Below the pieces are notes generated by a model that searched no databases, was not told where the DNA came from, and worked only from the letters and a program-made list of their open reading frames with translations. From NCBI GenBank assembly GCA_965249185.1, contig CBDFLS010000002.1:620001-684000 (forward strand): 64,000 nt of DNA, written 5' to 3'. Shown one piece after another: positions 35,705 to 44,453 of the stretch (position 1 is its first letter; each line of letters begins with the position of its first letter). A program made the translations under genes and the position numbers. Source of the DNA: CBDFLS01 sp965249185. Lineage in GTDB: Bacteria; Chloroflexota; Dehalococcoidia; Lucifugimonadales; Australimonadaceae.

Positions 35705-36271
35705 ATGGGTAATTCCGGCGCCAAGTCGGCCTGTACCCCCTTGACGGCTGGGCTCCATTTGAGCAAGCTACCGTTTCATAAGGCGGGCGCGCCCGGAACG
35801 GTCAATGGCGCCTTGCCCGAAGATATGCCGATGCACGATATTCAACAGGTCCTGGAGCGCAGCAGGGTGGTAGCGGTGGTGGGCCTCTCCGATAAAACCC
35901 ACCGCCCCAGTCATGGCGTGGCCCGATACCTTCAGGAGCACGGCTATCGCATCATCCCCGTGAACCCGCGCCTCGGCGGGCCCGTGCTGGGCGAGCAGCC
36001 CTACCCTGATCTGGAGTCCGTGCCCGAGAGGGTGGACATCGTGGACATCTTCCGGCGTCCTCAAGAGGTGCCCGACGTGGTGGAGGCGGCGCTTCGCATC
36101 GGTGCTCCCGTGGTGTGGATGCAGCTCGGCATCGTCCATCACGAAGCCGCCGAGCGGGCGCGGGCCGCGGGGGTCCACGTGGTCATGGACCGGTGCATCC
36201 AGATCGAGCACCAAGCCCTGCTGCAGAGCGGGGCCTCTCCTTTTCTCGAAAACGGGCGACAGGGAGCGTGA
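35705..36271 (+). CDS. CoA-binding-domain protein (YccU type)
   Basis: A CoA_binding_2 Rossmann-like protein. The conserved core is VVAVVGLSDKTHRPSHGVARYLQ, followed by IIPVNPR and VVWMQLGIVHHEAAERA, ending with VMDRCIQIEH. It binds CoA or a nucleotide; the cellular role is unknown. ATG 35705 has AAGGAAAAAACGGAG upstream and gives 188 residues. The domain itself begins near ATG 35825/35831, which would give the usual family size of about 145-149 residues without an SD. Confidence 0.85.
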   Translation: MGNSGAKSACTPLTAGLHLSKLPFHKAGAPGTVNGALPEDMPMHDIQQVLERSRVVAVVGLSDKTHRPSHGVARYLQEHGYRIIPVNPRLGGPVLGEQPYPDLESVPERVDIVDIFRRPQEVPDVVEAALRIGAPVVWMQLGIVHHEAAERARAAGVHVVMDRCIQIEHQALLQSGASPFLENGRQGA

Positions 36272-36326
36272 TCTCCGTGGGCATGCCAATCTGGGCCGGA
36301 ACTCCCAGCAATCGTTTCCCTAAACC

Positions 36327-37184
36327 GTGGCCGTCACGATGAACAACCACATCGAGGAGAACGCCCGCCTGCTGAGAGAGCAGAGCAAGACGGCCATCGC
36401 GCTGGCCATGGCGAGCCGGTGGGAGGAGGCGGTGGCCGTCAACCGGCGGCTGCTAGAGCTCAACCCCAAGGAACTCGAGGCTTCAAACCGGCTGGGAAAG
36501 GCGTGGTTTGAGTTGGGGGACTGGACCGCGGCCCGTAAGGCCTTCCAGCGCTCCCTGGAGATCTCCCCGCGCAACCCCATCGCCCGGAAGAACCTCGAGC
36601 GCCTGGAGAGGATGAAGCCCCCCCCCCCCACCGCCAAGCCCCAGAGCCAGCGGCTGGCGCCCCATCTCTTTATCGAGGAGAGGGGCAAGAGCACCCAGGT
36701 GACCCTGGAGGAGCCACCGGACCCCTCGCTCCTCGCATCGGTGTCCGCCGGGATGGCAATCGAGCTGCGGCGCCACCAAGATACCCTGGCCGCCTTCGAC
36801 CACTACGGTCAGTGGCTGGGCCAGTTGCCCCAAGCGCTGGGCCGCAAGCTCCTGAGCCTGATGGAGGGTGGGAACCAGTACCAGGCGGCGGCGGTCAGCA
36901 TCCGCGACGACCAGATTACCGCACTACTCAGGGAGAGCTTCCAGCACCCCTCTCAACGGGGCATCGTCTCCTTCCCCACTAAGGAGAACGCCTCGGACCT
37001 TGCCGAGAGTGCGTTCAGCTACGATGCGGACGAGGTGGAGGAACTGGAGCAAGCCTTTCCACCGGCATGGGAACCGGAGGATACCGAAGAGGAGCATCTG
37101 CTGAGCGTGCGTCCCTCGGCGGCGGCGAACCGGGATGAGGACGAAGAGGAAGAGGGCCCATACCCAGAGGAGACGGAAGAGTAG
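36327..37184 (+). CDS. TPR-repeat protein with acidic tail
   Basis: A 285-residue protein. Residues about 20-95 form two tetratricopeptide repeats (AMASRWEEAVAVNRRLLELNPKE, AWFELGDWTAARKAFQRSLE), then a Pro-rich break encoded by a run of 12 C (36618-36629). A less conserved middle region and a strongly acidic C-terminus with many Asp/Glu follow. TPRs mediate protein contacts. GTG 36327 is used; ATG 36339 is equally possible. Neighbouring genes give no functional clue. Confidence 0.8.
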   Translation: MAVTMNNHIEENARLLREQSKTAIALAMASRWEEAVAVNRRLLELNPKELEASNRLGKAWFELGDWTAARKAFQRSLEISPRNPIARKNLERLERMKPPPPTAKPQSQRLAPHLFIEERGKSTQVTLEEPPDPSLLASVSAGMAIELRRHQDTLAAFDHYGQWLGQLPQALGRKLLSLMEGGNQYQAAAVSIRDDQITALLRESFQHPSQRGIVSFPTKENASDLAESAFSYDADEVEELEQAFPPAWEPEDTEEEHLLSVRPSAAANRDEDEEEEGPYPEETEE

Positions 37185-37254
37185 TCTGACGCCGGAATGG
37201 ACCGCCGCTCGTTACGGCTCACACCGACAGCATCGAGCGGGCGCCGCCGCGTAG

Positions 37255-37280
37255 TTGCGCGAAACGAGCGGCTGTATAAT
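37255..37280 (+). promoter_or_regulatory. Possible promoter of the class I glutamine-amidotransferase-like gene
   Basis: A perfect -10 TATAAT at 37275-37280 with only a poorly spaced TTGCGC upstream. The start codon of the next gene lies 27 bases downstream. Confidence 0.4.
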
Positions 37281-37306
37281 GGGCCGATCAGCCAGGGAGT
37301 CTCCAC

Positions 37307-38026
37307 GTGGCGCTCATCACTATCACCGCCTCATCGGAACGGGATGCCAGCCGGTACGTCGAGTCCATCACGAGCCGCGGCGGGACGGTGCGGCTGCTGC
37401 TGCCGGAGACGTGGGACGGCACCACCTGGGGACTCGATGGCGCGGGCGGACTCATGCTCACCGGCGGGGAGGACGTCCATCCCTCCGCCTACGGCCAGCC
37501 GGTGGACCCCACGGCGAATGTAAAGGCCTCGCCCGCCCGCGACGAGATGGAGCTGGCGGTGCTGAGGGAGGCCCTGGCCTTGGACCTGCCCGTCCTGGGG
37601 ATCTGCCGCGGCATGCAGCTCCTGAACGTGGCCTTCGGCGGCTCCCTGCTCCAGGACCTGCCGGACCACCGCCCCGATGGCAAGGAGCGGGAGCGCACCC
37701 CCTACCTGCAGCACTCGGTCTACGTCTCGCCGGGCAGCAAACTGGCGGCCATCGTGGGGGTGGGCGCCTTTTACCGGACCAATAGCTGGCACCACCAGGG
37801 GATGAAGGAGCCCCAGAAGGCGCCGTCGCTCCTGGCCTCCTCGTACACGCCCGACGATGGCGTCATTGAGGGGCTGGAGAGTCCCGCCCACCCCTGGGTC
37901 GTCGGTGTCCAGTGCCACCCCGAACGCGAGCACGAGGTGGCCAAGGGGTTCCTGAACCTGTTCGCCGGCCTGCTCGACTGGGCGGAGCGGCGCCACGTCT
38001 CCACGAGCGGAGTGCCCTCGGTCTAA
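37307..38026 (+). CDS. Peptidase C26 / gamma-glutamyl-gamma-aminobutyrate hydrolase (PuuD-like)
   Basis: A 239-residue class I glutamine-amidotransferase-fold hydrolase. The nucleophile is Cys100 in GICRGMQ, and the other triad members are His204 and Glu206 in VQCHPERE. GGLMLTGGEDVHPS forms the oxyanion-side loop. It would hydrolyse gamma-glutamyl amides such as gamma-glutamyl-GABA. The start is GTG 37307. No polyamine catabolic genes accompany it, so the substrate is uncertain. Confidence 0.88.
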   Translation: MALITITASSERDASRYVESITSRGGTVRLLLPETWDGTTWGLDGAGGLMLTGGEDVHPSAYGQPVDPTANVKASPARDEMELAVLREALALDLPVLGICRGMQLLNVAFGGSLLQDLPDHRPDGKERERTPYLQHSVYVSPGSKLAAIVGVGAFYRTNSWHHQGMKEPQKAPSLLASSYTPDDGVIEGLESPAHPWVVGVQCHPEREHEVAKGFLNLFAGLLDWAERRHVSTSGVPSV

Positions 38027-38044
38027 GGAGTGGCTGACCACGTT

Positions 38045-38524
38045 ATGCAAGAGAACTGCCAACACCCGAATATCGACAACACCGGCCGGTGTCACGCGTG
38101 CGGCATCCAGTTCCGGCCCATCTGGAACGAGGAGCGCCGCTGGCTGGTGATACAGACGGCGCGGAGCGTGGCGGCGCTGGCCCTGATCTCCATCGGTCTG
38201 GGCGTCCTGGCCGTGAGCAGCAACTCCGGCATCATGGGGGCCTTCACCATAGCCGTAGTGGTGTTCCTGGGCGCGCGCCTCACCTACAGCATCATGGGAC
38301 TGATGCAGGCCCACAACCTCTACTATGGGAACCTGGGGCCGCTCCAGCCCCGGAGCCCCCTGGGCTTCGGCAAGGGCAAGGACGCCTGGGCGGTGGTCGG
38401 ACGCCGCCGGTTCCCCATGGACCGCGCTATCTACGCGATGCTGGAGCCCGGCGAGGGGCTGATCATCGAGTCGCTGCGCTGGACCAATCTGCCGGTGACC
38501 ATCTACCGCGGTTCCCGCAAGTGA
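38045..38524 (+). CDS. Membrane protein with N-terminal zinc-ribbon-like motif, unknown function
   Basis: A 159-residue protein. The N-terminus has C-x5-7 / CHACG cysteines suggestive of a small zinc ribbon, followed by two hydrophobic helices (about residues 40-62 and 68-88) and a soluble C-terminal domain. I do not recognise the family. GTG 38030 is an alternative start; ATG 38045 has AAGGAG 14 bases upstream. It immediately follows the PuuD-like gene and is probably co-transcribed. Confidence 0.65.
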   Translation: MQENCQHPNIDNTGRCHACGIQFRPIWNEERRWLVIQTARSVAALALISIGLGVLAVSSNSGIMGAFTIAVVVFLGARLTYSIMGLMQAHNLYYGNLGPLQPRSPLGFGKGKDAWAVVGRRRFPMDRAIYAMLEPGEGLIIESLRWTNLPVTIYRGSRK

Positions 38525-39162
38525 TGGGTCCTCCACGAGACGGCTTTGCGTATTCCCACGGAGCAGCGGTTACACGGAACGGTCCGGCCATGAAAAGGAG
38601 CGCGCCGCCATGGTAATATCGGGTTACGATGCCAACGAAGGCCCTAATCCGCTGCATAATTTGCGGTGCACAACGACAAGTTGAGCCAGGGGGCCACACG
38701 ATGCCGCGACACCCGCACAAAACCATGTCTCGCCCACGTGCTCCCTTCCCCTGCATAGGGTCGCTTGGCACATTCGTCCGCCTGGTCACCACCAGTTAGC
38801 TGACCGTTCAGACCGCCCAGCGGTTGATGTATCCCCTTCGTGAGCGCTTCCGCTTGTCCTTTGCCCCCTTGGGCCGGCCAAGGGTTACTCCTCAATCACG
38901 GCCTGGGCGAGCCCCGCCTTGGTGCACTCGGAGTGCCAGCCAACCTCCCCATCCCGATTCACCGAGAGTCGTGCGAATATCGGGCAATTCGCGGTGCTCC
39001 GCCTAGCTGTTTTTTAGCCCTTCTGCTATACTTCGTTTGAGATTTTTGCCAGCCTTTACGCCCTCCGCGGGCCCGTCCACCCCTTCGTAGCGCCACCGTC
39101 CAGAGCCCGCCAGGGCGCCAGGCGCTGCAAGCCCGCTACCGGTCTCTAGGAGAGGAGCCCCC
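38525..39162. other. 638-bp non-coding stretch upstream of gyrA
   Basis: No ORF on either strand looks real. Around 38640-38690 there is CCGC-TGCATAATTT-GCGG, a small palindrome reminiscent of a recombination core. The complementary strand has long partly conserved-looking text without a recognisable RNA fold. A -10-like TATACT at 39030-39035 may belong to gyrA. It could be a decayed mobile element or a structured RNA. Confidence 0.5.
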
Positions 39163-41802
39163 ATGGTCTTGGCCACCCCCGGCAATATCCGGCCCCCCGT
39201 ACCCGTACGAATCGAAGAGGAGATGCGTGGCGCGTACCTCGACTACGCCATGAGCGTCATCGTCTCCCGGGCGCTGCCCGACGTGCGGGACGGCCTGAAG
39301 CCGGTGCACCGCCGCATCCTCTTCGCCATGCACGGCATGGGGCTGCGCCCCAACTCCTCCTACAAGAAGAGCGCTGGCGTGGTAGGTGAGGTGCTGGGCA
39401 AGTACCACCCCCACGGCGACTCGCCCGTGTACGACAGCCTGGTCCGGATGGCCCAGAACTTCTCCCTGCGCTACCCCCTGGTGGACGGCCAGGGGAACTT
39501 CGGCTCGGTCGACGACGACCCGCCCGCCGCCATGCGGTACACCGAGGTCCGCCTGGCCTCCATCGCCGAAGAGATGCTGGTGGACATAGACCGCAACACG
39601 GTGGACTTCGTCGACAACTACGATGGCTCCCATCAGGAGCCCCGGGTGCTGCCCGCCCGCCTGCCCAATCTCCTGGTGAACGGGGCCTCCGGCATCGCGG
39701 TGGGGATGACCACCAACATCCCGCCCCACAACCTGCGCGAGGTCTGCGGCGCCATCGTCCACCTCATCAACCGTCCCGACGCTCCCACCGAGGAGCTGCT
39801 GGAGTTCGTCCAGGGCCCCGACTTTCCCACGGCCGGCATCATCATGGGCCGCGAGGGCATGCAGAGCGCCTATCACACCGGTCACGGCAAGGTCATCGTG
39901 CGCGCCCGCGCCAGCGTCGAGGAGGCGACTCAAGGCAGGGAGCGCGACCGCATCATCGTCTCCGAGCTGCCCTACCAGGTGAACAAGGCTGCGCTGGTGG
40001 AGAAGATCGCCACCATGACCAAAGAGAAGCGCATGGAGGGCATCGCCGAGATACGCGACGAGTCGGACCGCAAGGGCATGCGCATGGTGCTTGAGCTCCA
40101 ACGGGGCGCTTCGCCGGCCCAGGTGCTGAACAACCTCTACAAGCACACCGCCATGCAGAGCGCCTTCCACATGAACATGCTCGCCCTGGTGGACGGCCAG
40201 CCCCGGGTGCTGGGCCTGAAGGCCGCGCTCCAGCACTACATCGATTTCCGGCACAACGTGGTCCGGCGGCGCGCCGAGTTCGATTTGGGCAAGGCCCGCG
40301 AGCGTGCCCACATCCTGACCGGCCTCCGCACCGCGCTTCAGAACCTCGATGCGGTTATCGCCCTCATCCGCCAGTCCGAGGACGTGGAGTCCGCGCGGCA
40401 GGGGCTCATCTCCCAGTTCAACCTGGACGAGATTCAGGCCCAGGCCATCCTGGACATGCAGCTCCGCCGGCTCGCCGCCCTGGAGCGCGAGAAGATTGAG
40501 TCGGAGTACCAGGGGCTCCAGAAGCGGATCAAGGAGCTGGAGGGGCTCCTGGCCGACCCCCGGAGGGTGTTGCACGTGGTCAAAGAGGAGACCCTGAAGC
40601 ACGAGAAGGAGGCTGGCGACCACCGGCGTACGGAGATCCGGGACGAAGAGGCCACCGACTTCACGGTGGAGCAGCTGACGCCCCACCAGGACGTGGTGAT
40701 CACGCTCAGCGACCGTGGGTACATCAAGCGCATTCCCAAGGAGACCTACCGCTTGCAGCACCGCGCCGGTAAGGGCTCCCGTGGCCAGGTAACCCGCGAG
40801 GGCGACGCCGTACAGCAGCTCCTGAGCGCCGACACCCACGACTGGCTCCTGTTCTTCACCGACCTGGGCCGTGTCTACCGCAAGCGTTGTTTCGAGGTGT
40901 CCGCGGACGTCTCGAAACAGACCCGCGGTACGCCCGTGGTCAATTTAATCAACATCCCTCAGCACGAGCGGGTGACCGCGCTGCTGGCCCTGCGCGACCT
41001 CCACGCCGACAAGTACATCATGCTGGGCACGCGCCGGGGCGAGGTGAAGCGCATGCACCTCGACCAACTCTCGAACATTCGCAGCAACGGCCTCGCGGCC
41101 ATGGACCTGGAGAAGGGCGACTCGGTGCTGGCGGCCCGGCTCGCCGACCCGGACACGCACATCATCATGGTCAGCCGCCTGGGTCATGGCATCCGCTTTG
41201 CCATCGACCAGGTGCGTGTCCGCCAGACCCGCAGCGCCGGCGGCGTACGGGGCATCCGCCTCACGCCCAACGACGAGGTGATCGCCATGGAGGTGGCCAC
41301 GCCCAACGCCTATCTGCTGACCCTAAGCGACCGGGGCTACGGCAAGCGGACCCGTGTGGAGGCCTTCCCCCTTCAGGGCCGCCTGGGCGCGGGTGTCATC
41401 GCCACCCGCATCACCGACAAATCGGGCCCCGTGGCCGCCGCCGTGGTGGTGACGGAGGATATGGAGGAGGTCCTGGTGGGCTCCAGCAAGGCCATGGTCT
41501 TCCGCACCCGGCTGTCGGAGATACGACGGCTGGGCCGCACCACCCAGGGTGTGCAGGTGATGACCAAGCTCATGCCAGGAGACCGCGTCATCTCCGTGAG
41601 CACTTTCGTCGATTCGAAAGAGGAAGAGGAAGAGGCCCCCGCCAAGCCTCCACGGAAGGCCCCCGCACGCAGCCGCAATGGCCACAAGAACGGCCTCAAG
41701 GCTCGTCAGCTCGAGCTGGACGTGGAGATAACCGCCTCCGCCAATGGAGATGAGCCGGACGAAGACGAGGAGGCGGACGAGCCACCCGACAAGGAGGAGT
41801 AG
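39163..41802 (+). CDS. gyrA: DNA gyrase subunit A
   Basis: An 879-residue type IIA topoisomerase subunit that breaks and rejoins DNA with GyrB. The N-terminal domain has the catalytic Tyr126 in AAMRYTEVRL. The quinolone region reads YHPHGDSPVYDSL, keeping the Ser and the acidic residue of sensitive enzymes. The C-terminal beta-pinwheel follows from about residue 515. Its GyrA box is divergent: QHRAGKGSRG instead of QRRGGKG. The tail is long and acidic. GGAGAGGAG precedes the ATG. Housekeeping ribosomal genes follow. Confidence 0.97.
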   Translation: MVLATPGNIRPPVPVRIEEEMRGAYLDYAMSVIVSRALPDVRDGLKPVHRRILFAMHGMGLRPNSSYKKSAGVVGEVLGKYHPHGDSPVYDSLVRMAQNFSLRYPLVDGQGNFGSVDDDPPAAMRYTEVRLASIAEEMLVDIDRNTVDFVDNYDGSHQEPRVLPARLPNLLVNGASGIAVGMTTNIPPHNLREVCGAIVHLINRPDAPTEELLEFVQGPDFPTAGIIMGREGMQSAYHTGHGKVIVRARASVEEATQGRERDRIIVSELPYQVNKAALVEKIATMTKEKRMEGIAEIRDESDRKGMRMVLELQRGASPAQVLNNLYKHTAMQSAFHMNMLALVDGQPRVLGLKAALQHYIDFRHNVVRRRAEFDLGKARERAHILTGLRTALQNLDAVIALIRQSEDVESARQGLISQFNLDEIQAQAILDMQLRRLAALEREKIESEYQGLQKRIKELEGLLADPRRVLHVVKEETLKHEKEAGDHRRTEIRDEEATDFTVEQLTPHQDVVITLSDRGYIKRIPKETYRLQHRAGKGSRGQVTREGDAVQQLLSADTHDWLLFFTDLGRVYRKRCFEVSADVSKQTRGTPVVNLINIPQHERVTALLALRDLHADKYIMLGTRRGEVKRMHLDQLSNIRSNGLAAMDLEKGDSVLAARLADPDTHIIMVSRLGHGIRFAIDQVRVRQTRSAGGVRGIRLTPNDEVIAMEVATPNAYLLTLSDRGYGKRTRVEAFPLQGRLGAGVIATRITDKSGPVAAAVVVTEDMEEVLVGSSKAMVFRTRLSEIRRLGRTTQGVQVMTKLMPGDRVISVSTFVDSKEEEEEAPAKPPRKAPARSRNGHKNGLKARQLELDVEITASANGDEPDEDEEADEPPDKEE

Positions 41803-41867
41803 GCCCCGGTCAGGGGAAACGCCCCCTTCCAGAAAACTTCCGCCAAGCTGATGGCGTGCCTCACCCT

Positions 41868-41896
41868 TTGACAGGAAGCGCACCATCCCCTAGCAT
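41868..41896 (+). promoter_or_regulatory. Predicted promoter of the rplU operon
   Basis: TTGACA (41868-41873), a 17-base spacer and TAGCAT (41891-41896), about 35-40 bases before the rplU start. Confidence 0.6.
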
Positions 41897-41936
41897 AGAC
41901 CCATAGCAGAGGCCCCTAGCATAAGAACGTTGCATC

Positions 41937-42254
41937 ATGCCTTACGCCATTATCGAGACCGGCGGCAAACAGTACCGAGTCCAGCCCGGCGACACCATTG
42001 AGGTGGAGCTGCTCGCCGCGGAGCCGGGGAGCACCCTGGAGCTGGACCGGGTGCTCATGCTCTCGCGGGACGAGGAAGTCACCGTTGGGCAGCCCACGGT
42101 GGCCGGAGCCCGGGTGGTGGCGGAGGTCCAGGCGCATGGACGCGGCAAGAAGATCGTGGTCTTCAAGTACAAGTCCAAGGTGCGCTATCAGCGTAAGCAA
42201 GGCCACCGCCAGAGCTTCACTCGGCTGGCCATCAGGGAGATCGTCACCGGCTAG
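41937..42254 (+). CDS. rplU: 50S ribosomal protein L21
   Basis: A 105-residue L21 protein with the family start YAIIETGGKQYRVQPGD and the C-terminal FKYKSKVRYQRKQGHRQ signature that contacts 23S rRNA. First gene of an rplU-rpmA-rpmE unit; the next start is 23 bp away. Confidence 0.97.
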   Translation: MPYAIIETGGKQYRVQPGDTIEVELLAAEPGSTLELDRVLMLSRDEEVTVGQPTVAGARVVAEVQAHGRGKKIVVFKYKSKVRYQRKQGHRQSFTRLAIREIVTG

Positions 42255-42277
42255 GGCGCCGGTGGAGGAGCGAAGGA

Positions 42278-42544
42278 ATGGCCCACAAGAAAGCGGGCGG
42301 CAGCAGCCGCAACGGGCGGGACAGCAACTCGCAGCGCCTGGGCGTCAAGCGCTTTGGCGGCCAGTTGGTTCGCGCCGGCACTATTATCGTGCGCCAGCGG
42401 GGCACGCGTATCTTCCCCGGCCGGCATGTGGGCATGGGACGAGATTTCACGCTATACGCCAAGGCCAACGGCACCGTGCACTTCGACCACGCCTCCAAAC
42501 AGTCCAAGCGCGCTAACATCATCCCGGTGAGTCAAGAGGAATGA
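42278..42544 (+). CDS. rpmA: 50S ribosomal protein L27
   Basis: An 88-residue L27. The N-terminus is AHKKAGGSSRNGRDSNSQRLG, the tail that reaches the peptidyl-transferase centre, followed by the GTIIVRQRGTRIFPG core. There is no cleavable N-terminal extension of the Firmicutes type. GGAGCGAAGG lies upstream, and the stop overlaps the rpmE start. Confidence 0.97.
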   Translation: MAHKKAGGSSRNGRDSNSQRLGVKRFGGQLVRAGTIIVRQRGTRIFPGRHVGMGRDFTLYAKANGTVHFDHASKQSKRANIIPVSQEE

Positions 42545-42744
42545 AGACGGAAATTCACCCCCACTACTTCCCTAACGCCCAGGTGGTTTGCTCCTGTGGC
42601 AACACCTTCACCACCGGCTCCACCAAAGAGAACATCAAGGTGGAAGTGTGCAGCGCCTGTCACCCCTTCTTCACCGGCCAGCAGCTCATCATCGACACGG
42701 AGGGCCGCGTGGAGCGCCTGAAGCGCCGCTTCAACCTCCGCTGA
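42541..42744 (+). CDS. rpmE: 50S ribosomal protein L31 (zinc-binding type)
   Basis: A 67-residue L31 with the zinc ligands Cys17, Cys19, Cys37 and Cys40, so it is the C+ form. The start overlaps the rpmA stop as ATGA, giving tight coupling. The ISRE-type motif TTGSTKENIKVEVCSACHPF is conserved. Confidence 0.97.
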   Translation: MKTEIHPHYFPNAQVVCSCGNTFTTGSTKENIKVEVCSACHPFFTGQQLIIDTEGRVERLKRRFNLR

Positions 42745-42828
42745 CCCCCGCTTTTCTCTCCTAAACAGGCACGACAGCGCTCTCTCACCCTGCTGAGAGG
42801 CGGATACTCAGGCAGACCAGGAAACCCC

Positions 42829-43758
42829 GTGGCCCAGCAGAAGTTCTTCTACGGCGGCCAAGCGGTTATCGAAGGGGTCATGATCCGCGGCCAGCGGGCC
42901 TTCTCTGTCGCCGCCCGCAACCCCGAAGGCGAAATCTGCGCCATCTCCCACTCGATCCCCTCGCTCTACACCGGCCCGTGGAGGCGCGTCCCCCTGGTGC
43001 GCGGGACCATCGTCCTCCTGGAGATGCTGGTGATGGGCATCCAGGCGCTGACCTACTCGGCCAACGTGGCCGCCGGTGGCGGGGAAGACCCTATCTCCAA
43101 GAGGGCCATCGCCGTGACCATCGCCCTCTCCCTGAGCTTTGGCGTCGCCCTATTCTTCGTGCTGCCTCTAGTGGTGGTCGAGCGGGGAGTAGACCGGTTC
43201 ACCGATTCATCGGTCCTCAGCAACCTGGCCGAGGGCGTCCTGCGCCTCATCATCTTCCTGGCCTACATCAAGCTCATCGGGCTCATGCGGGATATCCGGC
43301 GGGTCTTCGCCTATCACGCCGCCGAGCACATGACGGTGCACGCCCAGGAGGCCCAGGTCCCGCTGGACACGTCCCACATCCGCCGGTTCCCGGCGGCCCA
43401 TCCCCGCTGCGGCACCGCCTTCCTGCTAACGGTGATGGTGGTGGCCATCATCGTATTCACCCTGCTCGGCACGCCGTCCCTCCAGTGGCGGCTGCTCTCC
43501 CGCATTCTGCTGATCCCCGTCATCGCCGGGCTGAGCTACGAAATAATCCGATTCAGCGGCGCCCACGCCGGCAACCGGCTGGTGAAGCTGTTCATGGCTC
43601 CCAGCCTGGCGCTCCAGGCGCTGACGACCCGGCCCCCCGACGACGACCAGATCGAGGTGGCCATCTCCGCCATGCAGACGGCCATCTCCGCGGACCAGGG
43701 CACAGCCCTCGACCCACCTGCGGGGTCCCATGAGGTTAGCCCAGACGCGACGCCGTAA
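42829..43758 (+). CDS. DUF1385 membrane protein (YqhQ-like)
   Basis: A 309-residue membrane protein of the DUF1385 family. It begins with the diagnostic FYGGQAVIEGVMIRG and carries the HAAEHMTVHA and HPRCGTAFLL motifs, with about four hydrophobic helices. Conserved His/Cys residues suggest metal binding, but the function is unknown. In related genomes it sits next to rpmE and prfA/prmC; here it follows rpmE by 84 bp. A GTG start with AGGAAA upstream. Confidence 0.92.
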   Translation: MAQQKFFYGGQAVIEGVMIRGQRAFSVAARNPEGEICAISHSIPSLYTGPWRRVPLVRGTIVLLEMLVMGIQALTYSANVAAGGGEDPISKRAIAVTIALSLSFGVALFFVLPLVVVERGVDRFTDSSVLSNLAEGVLRLIIFLAYIKLIGLMRDIRRVFAYHAAEHMTVHAQEAQVPLDTSHIRRFPAAHPRCGTAFLLTVMVVAIIVFTLLGTPSLQWRLLSRILLIPVIAGLSYEIIRFSGAHAGNRLVKLFMAPSLALQALTTRPPDDDQIEVAISAMQTAISADQGTALDPPAGSHEVSPDATP

Positions 43759-43820
43759 AGCCCGCATCGGAGCGCTGAAGAGCCGCTCTGAAGCTATCTC
43801 CCAACGTGTGGAGGAAGACC

Positions 43821-44453
43821 ATGCGACTGAAGTGGCTGCCCAACGACGGCTCGGACCCGGAGGTGACGAAGCTCTACGCCTCCTCTCGCAGCGCTGACCC
43901 CAACGATCCATTGCGCGATCCCTCTCCTATCTTGAAGGCCTTTAGCCTCCGCCCGGACGTGGGCTATCACCTCTTCAGGGCCATAAGCCTGGGCCATTTC
44001 GACACCACGGGCTACCTGGACCAGGACACCAAGCAGATGATCGCCACCTACGCCTCGGCGCTTCGCTCGTGCGTCTACTGAACCACCGGCCACGCGCGCT
44101 TCCTGCAGTTGGCAGGAGAAGGCCCGGACGTGTCCCAAGCGCTGGTGGACCGCGACCTGGACGCCGCCGAAGCCGCCGGGCTCGACCACAAGCGCCGCAA
44201 GCTCCTGGAGTTCGTGGAGGTCTGCGTCAAATACCCGTGGCGCACCACCGACGAGCAGATCGATGAGCTGCGGGACACCGGCTACTCCGATGAGCAGATC
44301 TTCGAGGCTGCGCTGAACGCCGCCCTCTTTATGATGATTACGACCATGGCGGACGTCTACCACCTTCGCCGCAGCGAGAACGCGCCGACGGGGTTCATCG
44401 GCGACGACATCGAGGCGTGGGAGCACGCGGGAACGCCCCACCAGTCCAGCTAG
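43821..44453 (+). CDS. Candidate selenoprotein: AhpD-like / carboxymuconolactone-decarboxylase-family peroxidase-related protein
   Basis: A single 210-codon frame interrupted only by TGA at 44079-44081. Reading it as selenocysteine gives C-V-Y-U-T-T-G-H (Cys84, Sec87, His91), exactly the CxxCxxxH redox centre of AhpD-like proteins. Similarity continues on both sides (TKQMIATYASAL before; EEAxN-type helix FEAALNAALFMMITTMADVYH after). A hairpin at 44100-44118 fits a bacterial SECIS. SD GGAGGAAG precedes ATG 43821, and the stop overlaps the convergent recN stop. It would reduce peroxides or disulfides. The alternative is a nonsense mutation in a decaying gene. Confidence 0.8.
44100..44118 (+). 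promoter_or_regulatory. Bacterial SECIS-like hairpin after the in-frame UGA
   Basis: TCCTGC (44101-44106) pairs perfectly with GCAGGA (44112-44117), extended by a T-G wobble, around the loop AGTTG. The loop has G-U at its second and third positions, the feature bound by SelB. The loop G lies about 26 bases after the UGA, within the range known for bacterial SECIS elements. Confidence 0.72.

Noticed and set aside
38640..39010. Group II intron or RNase P RNA upstream of gyrA
   Set aside because: I could not find the diagnostic domain V or P4 core motifs by eye.
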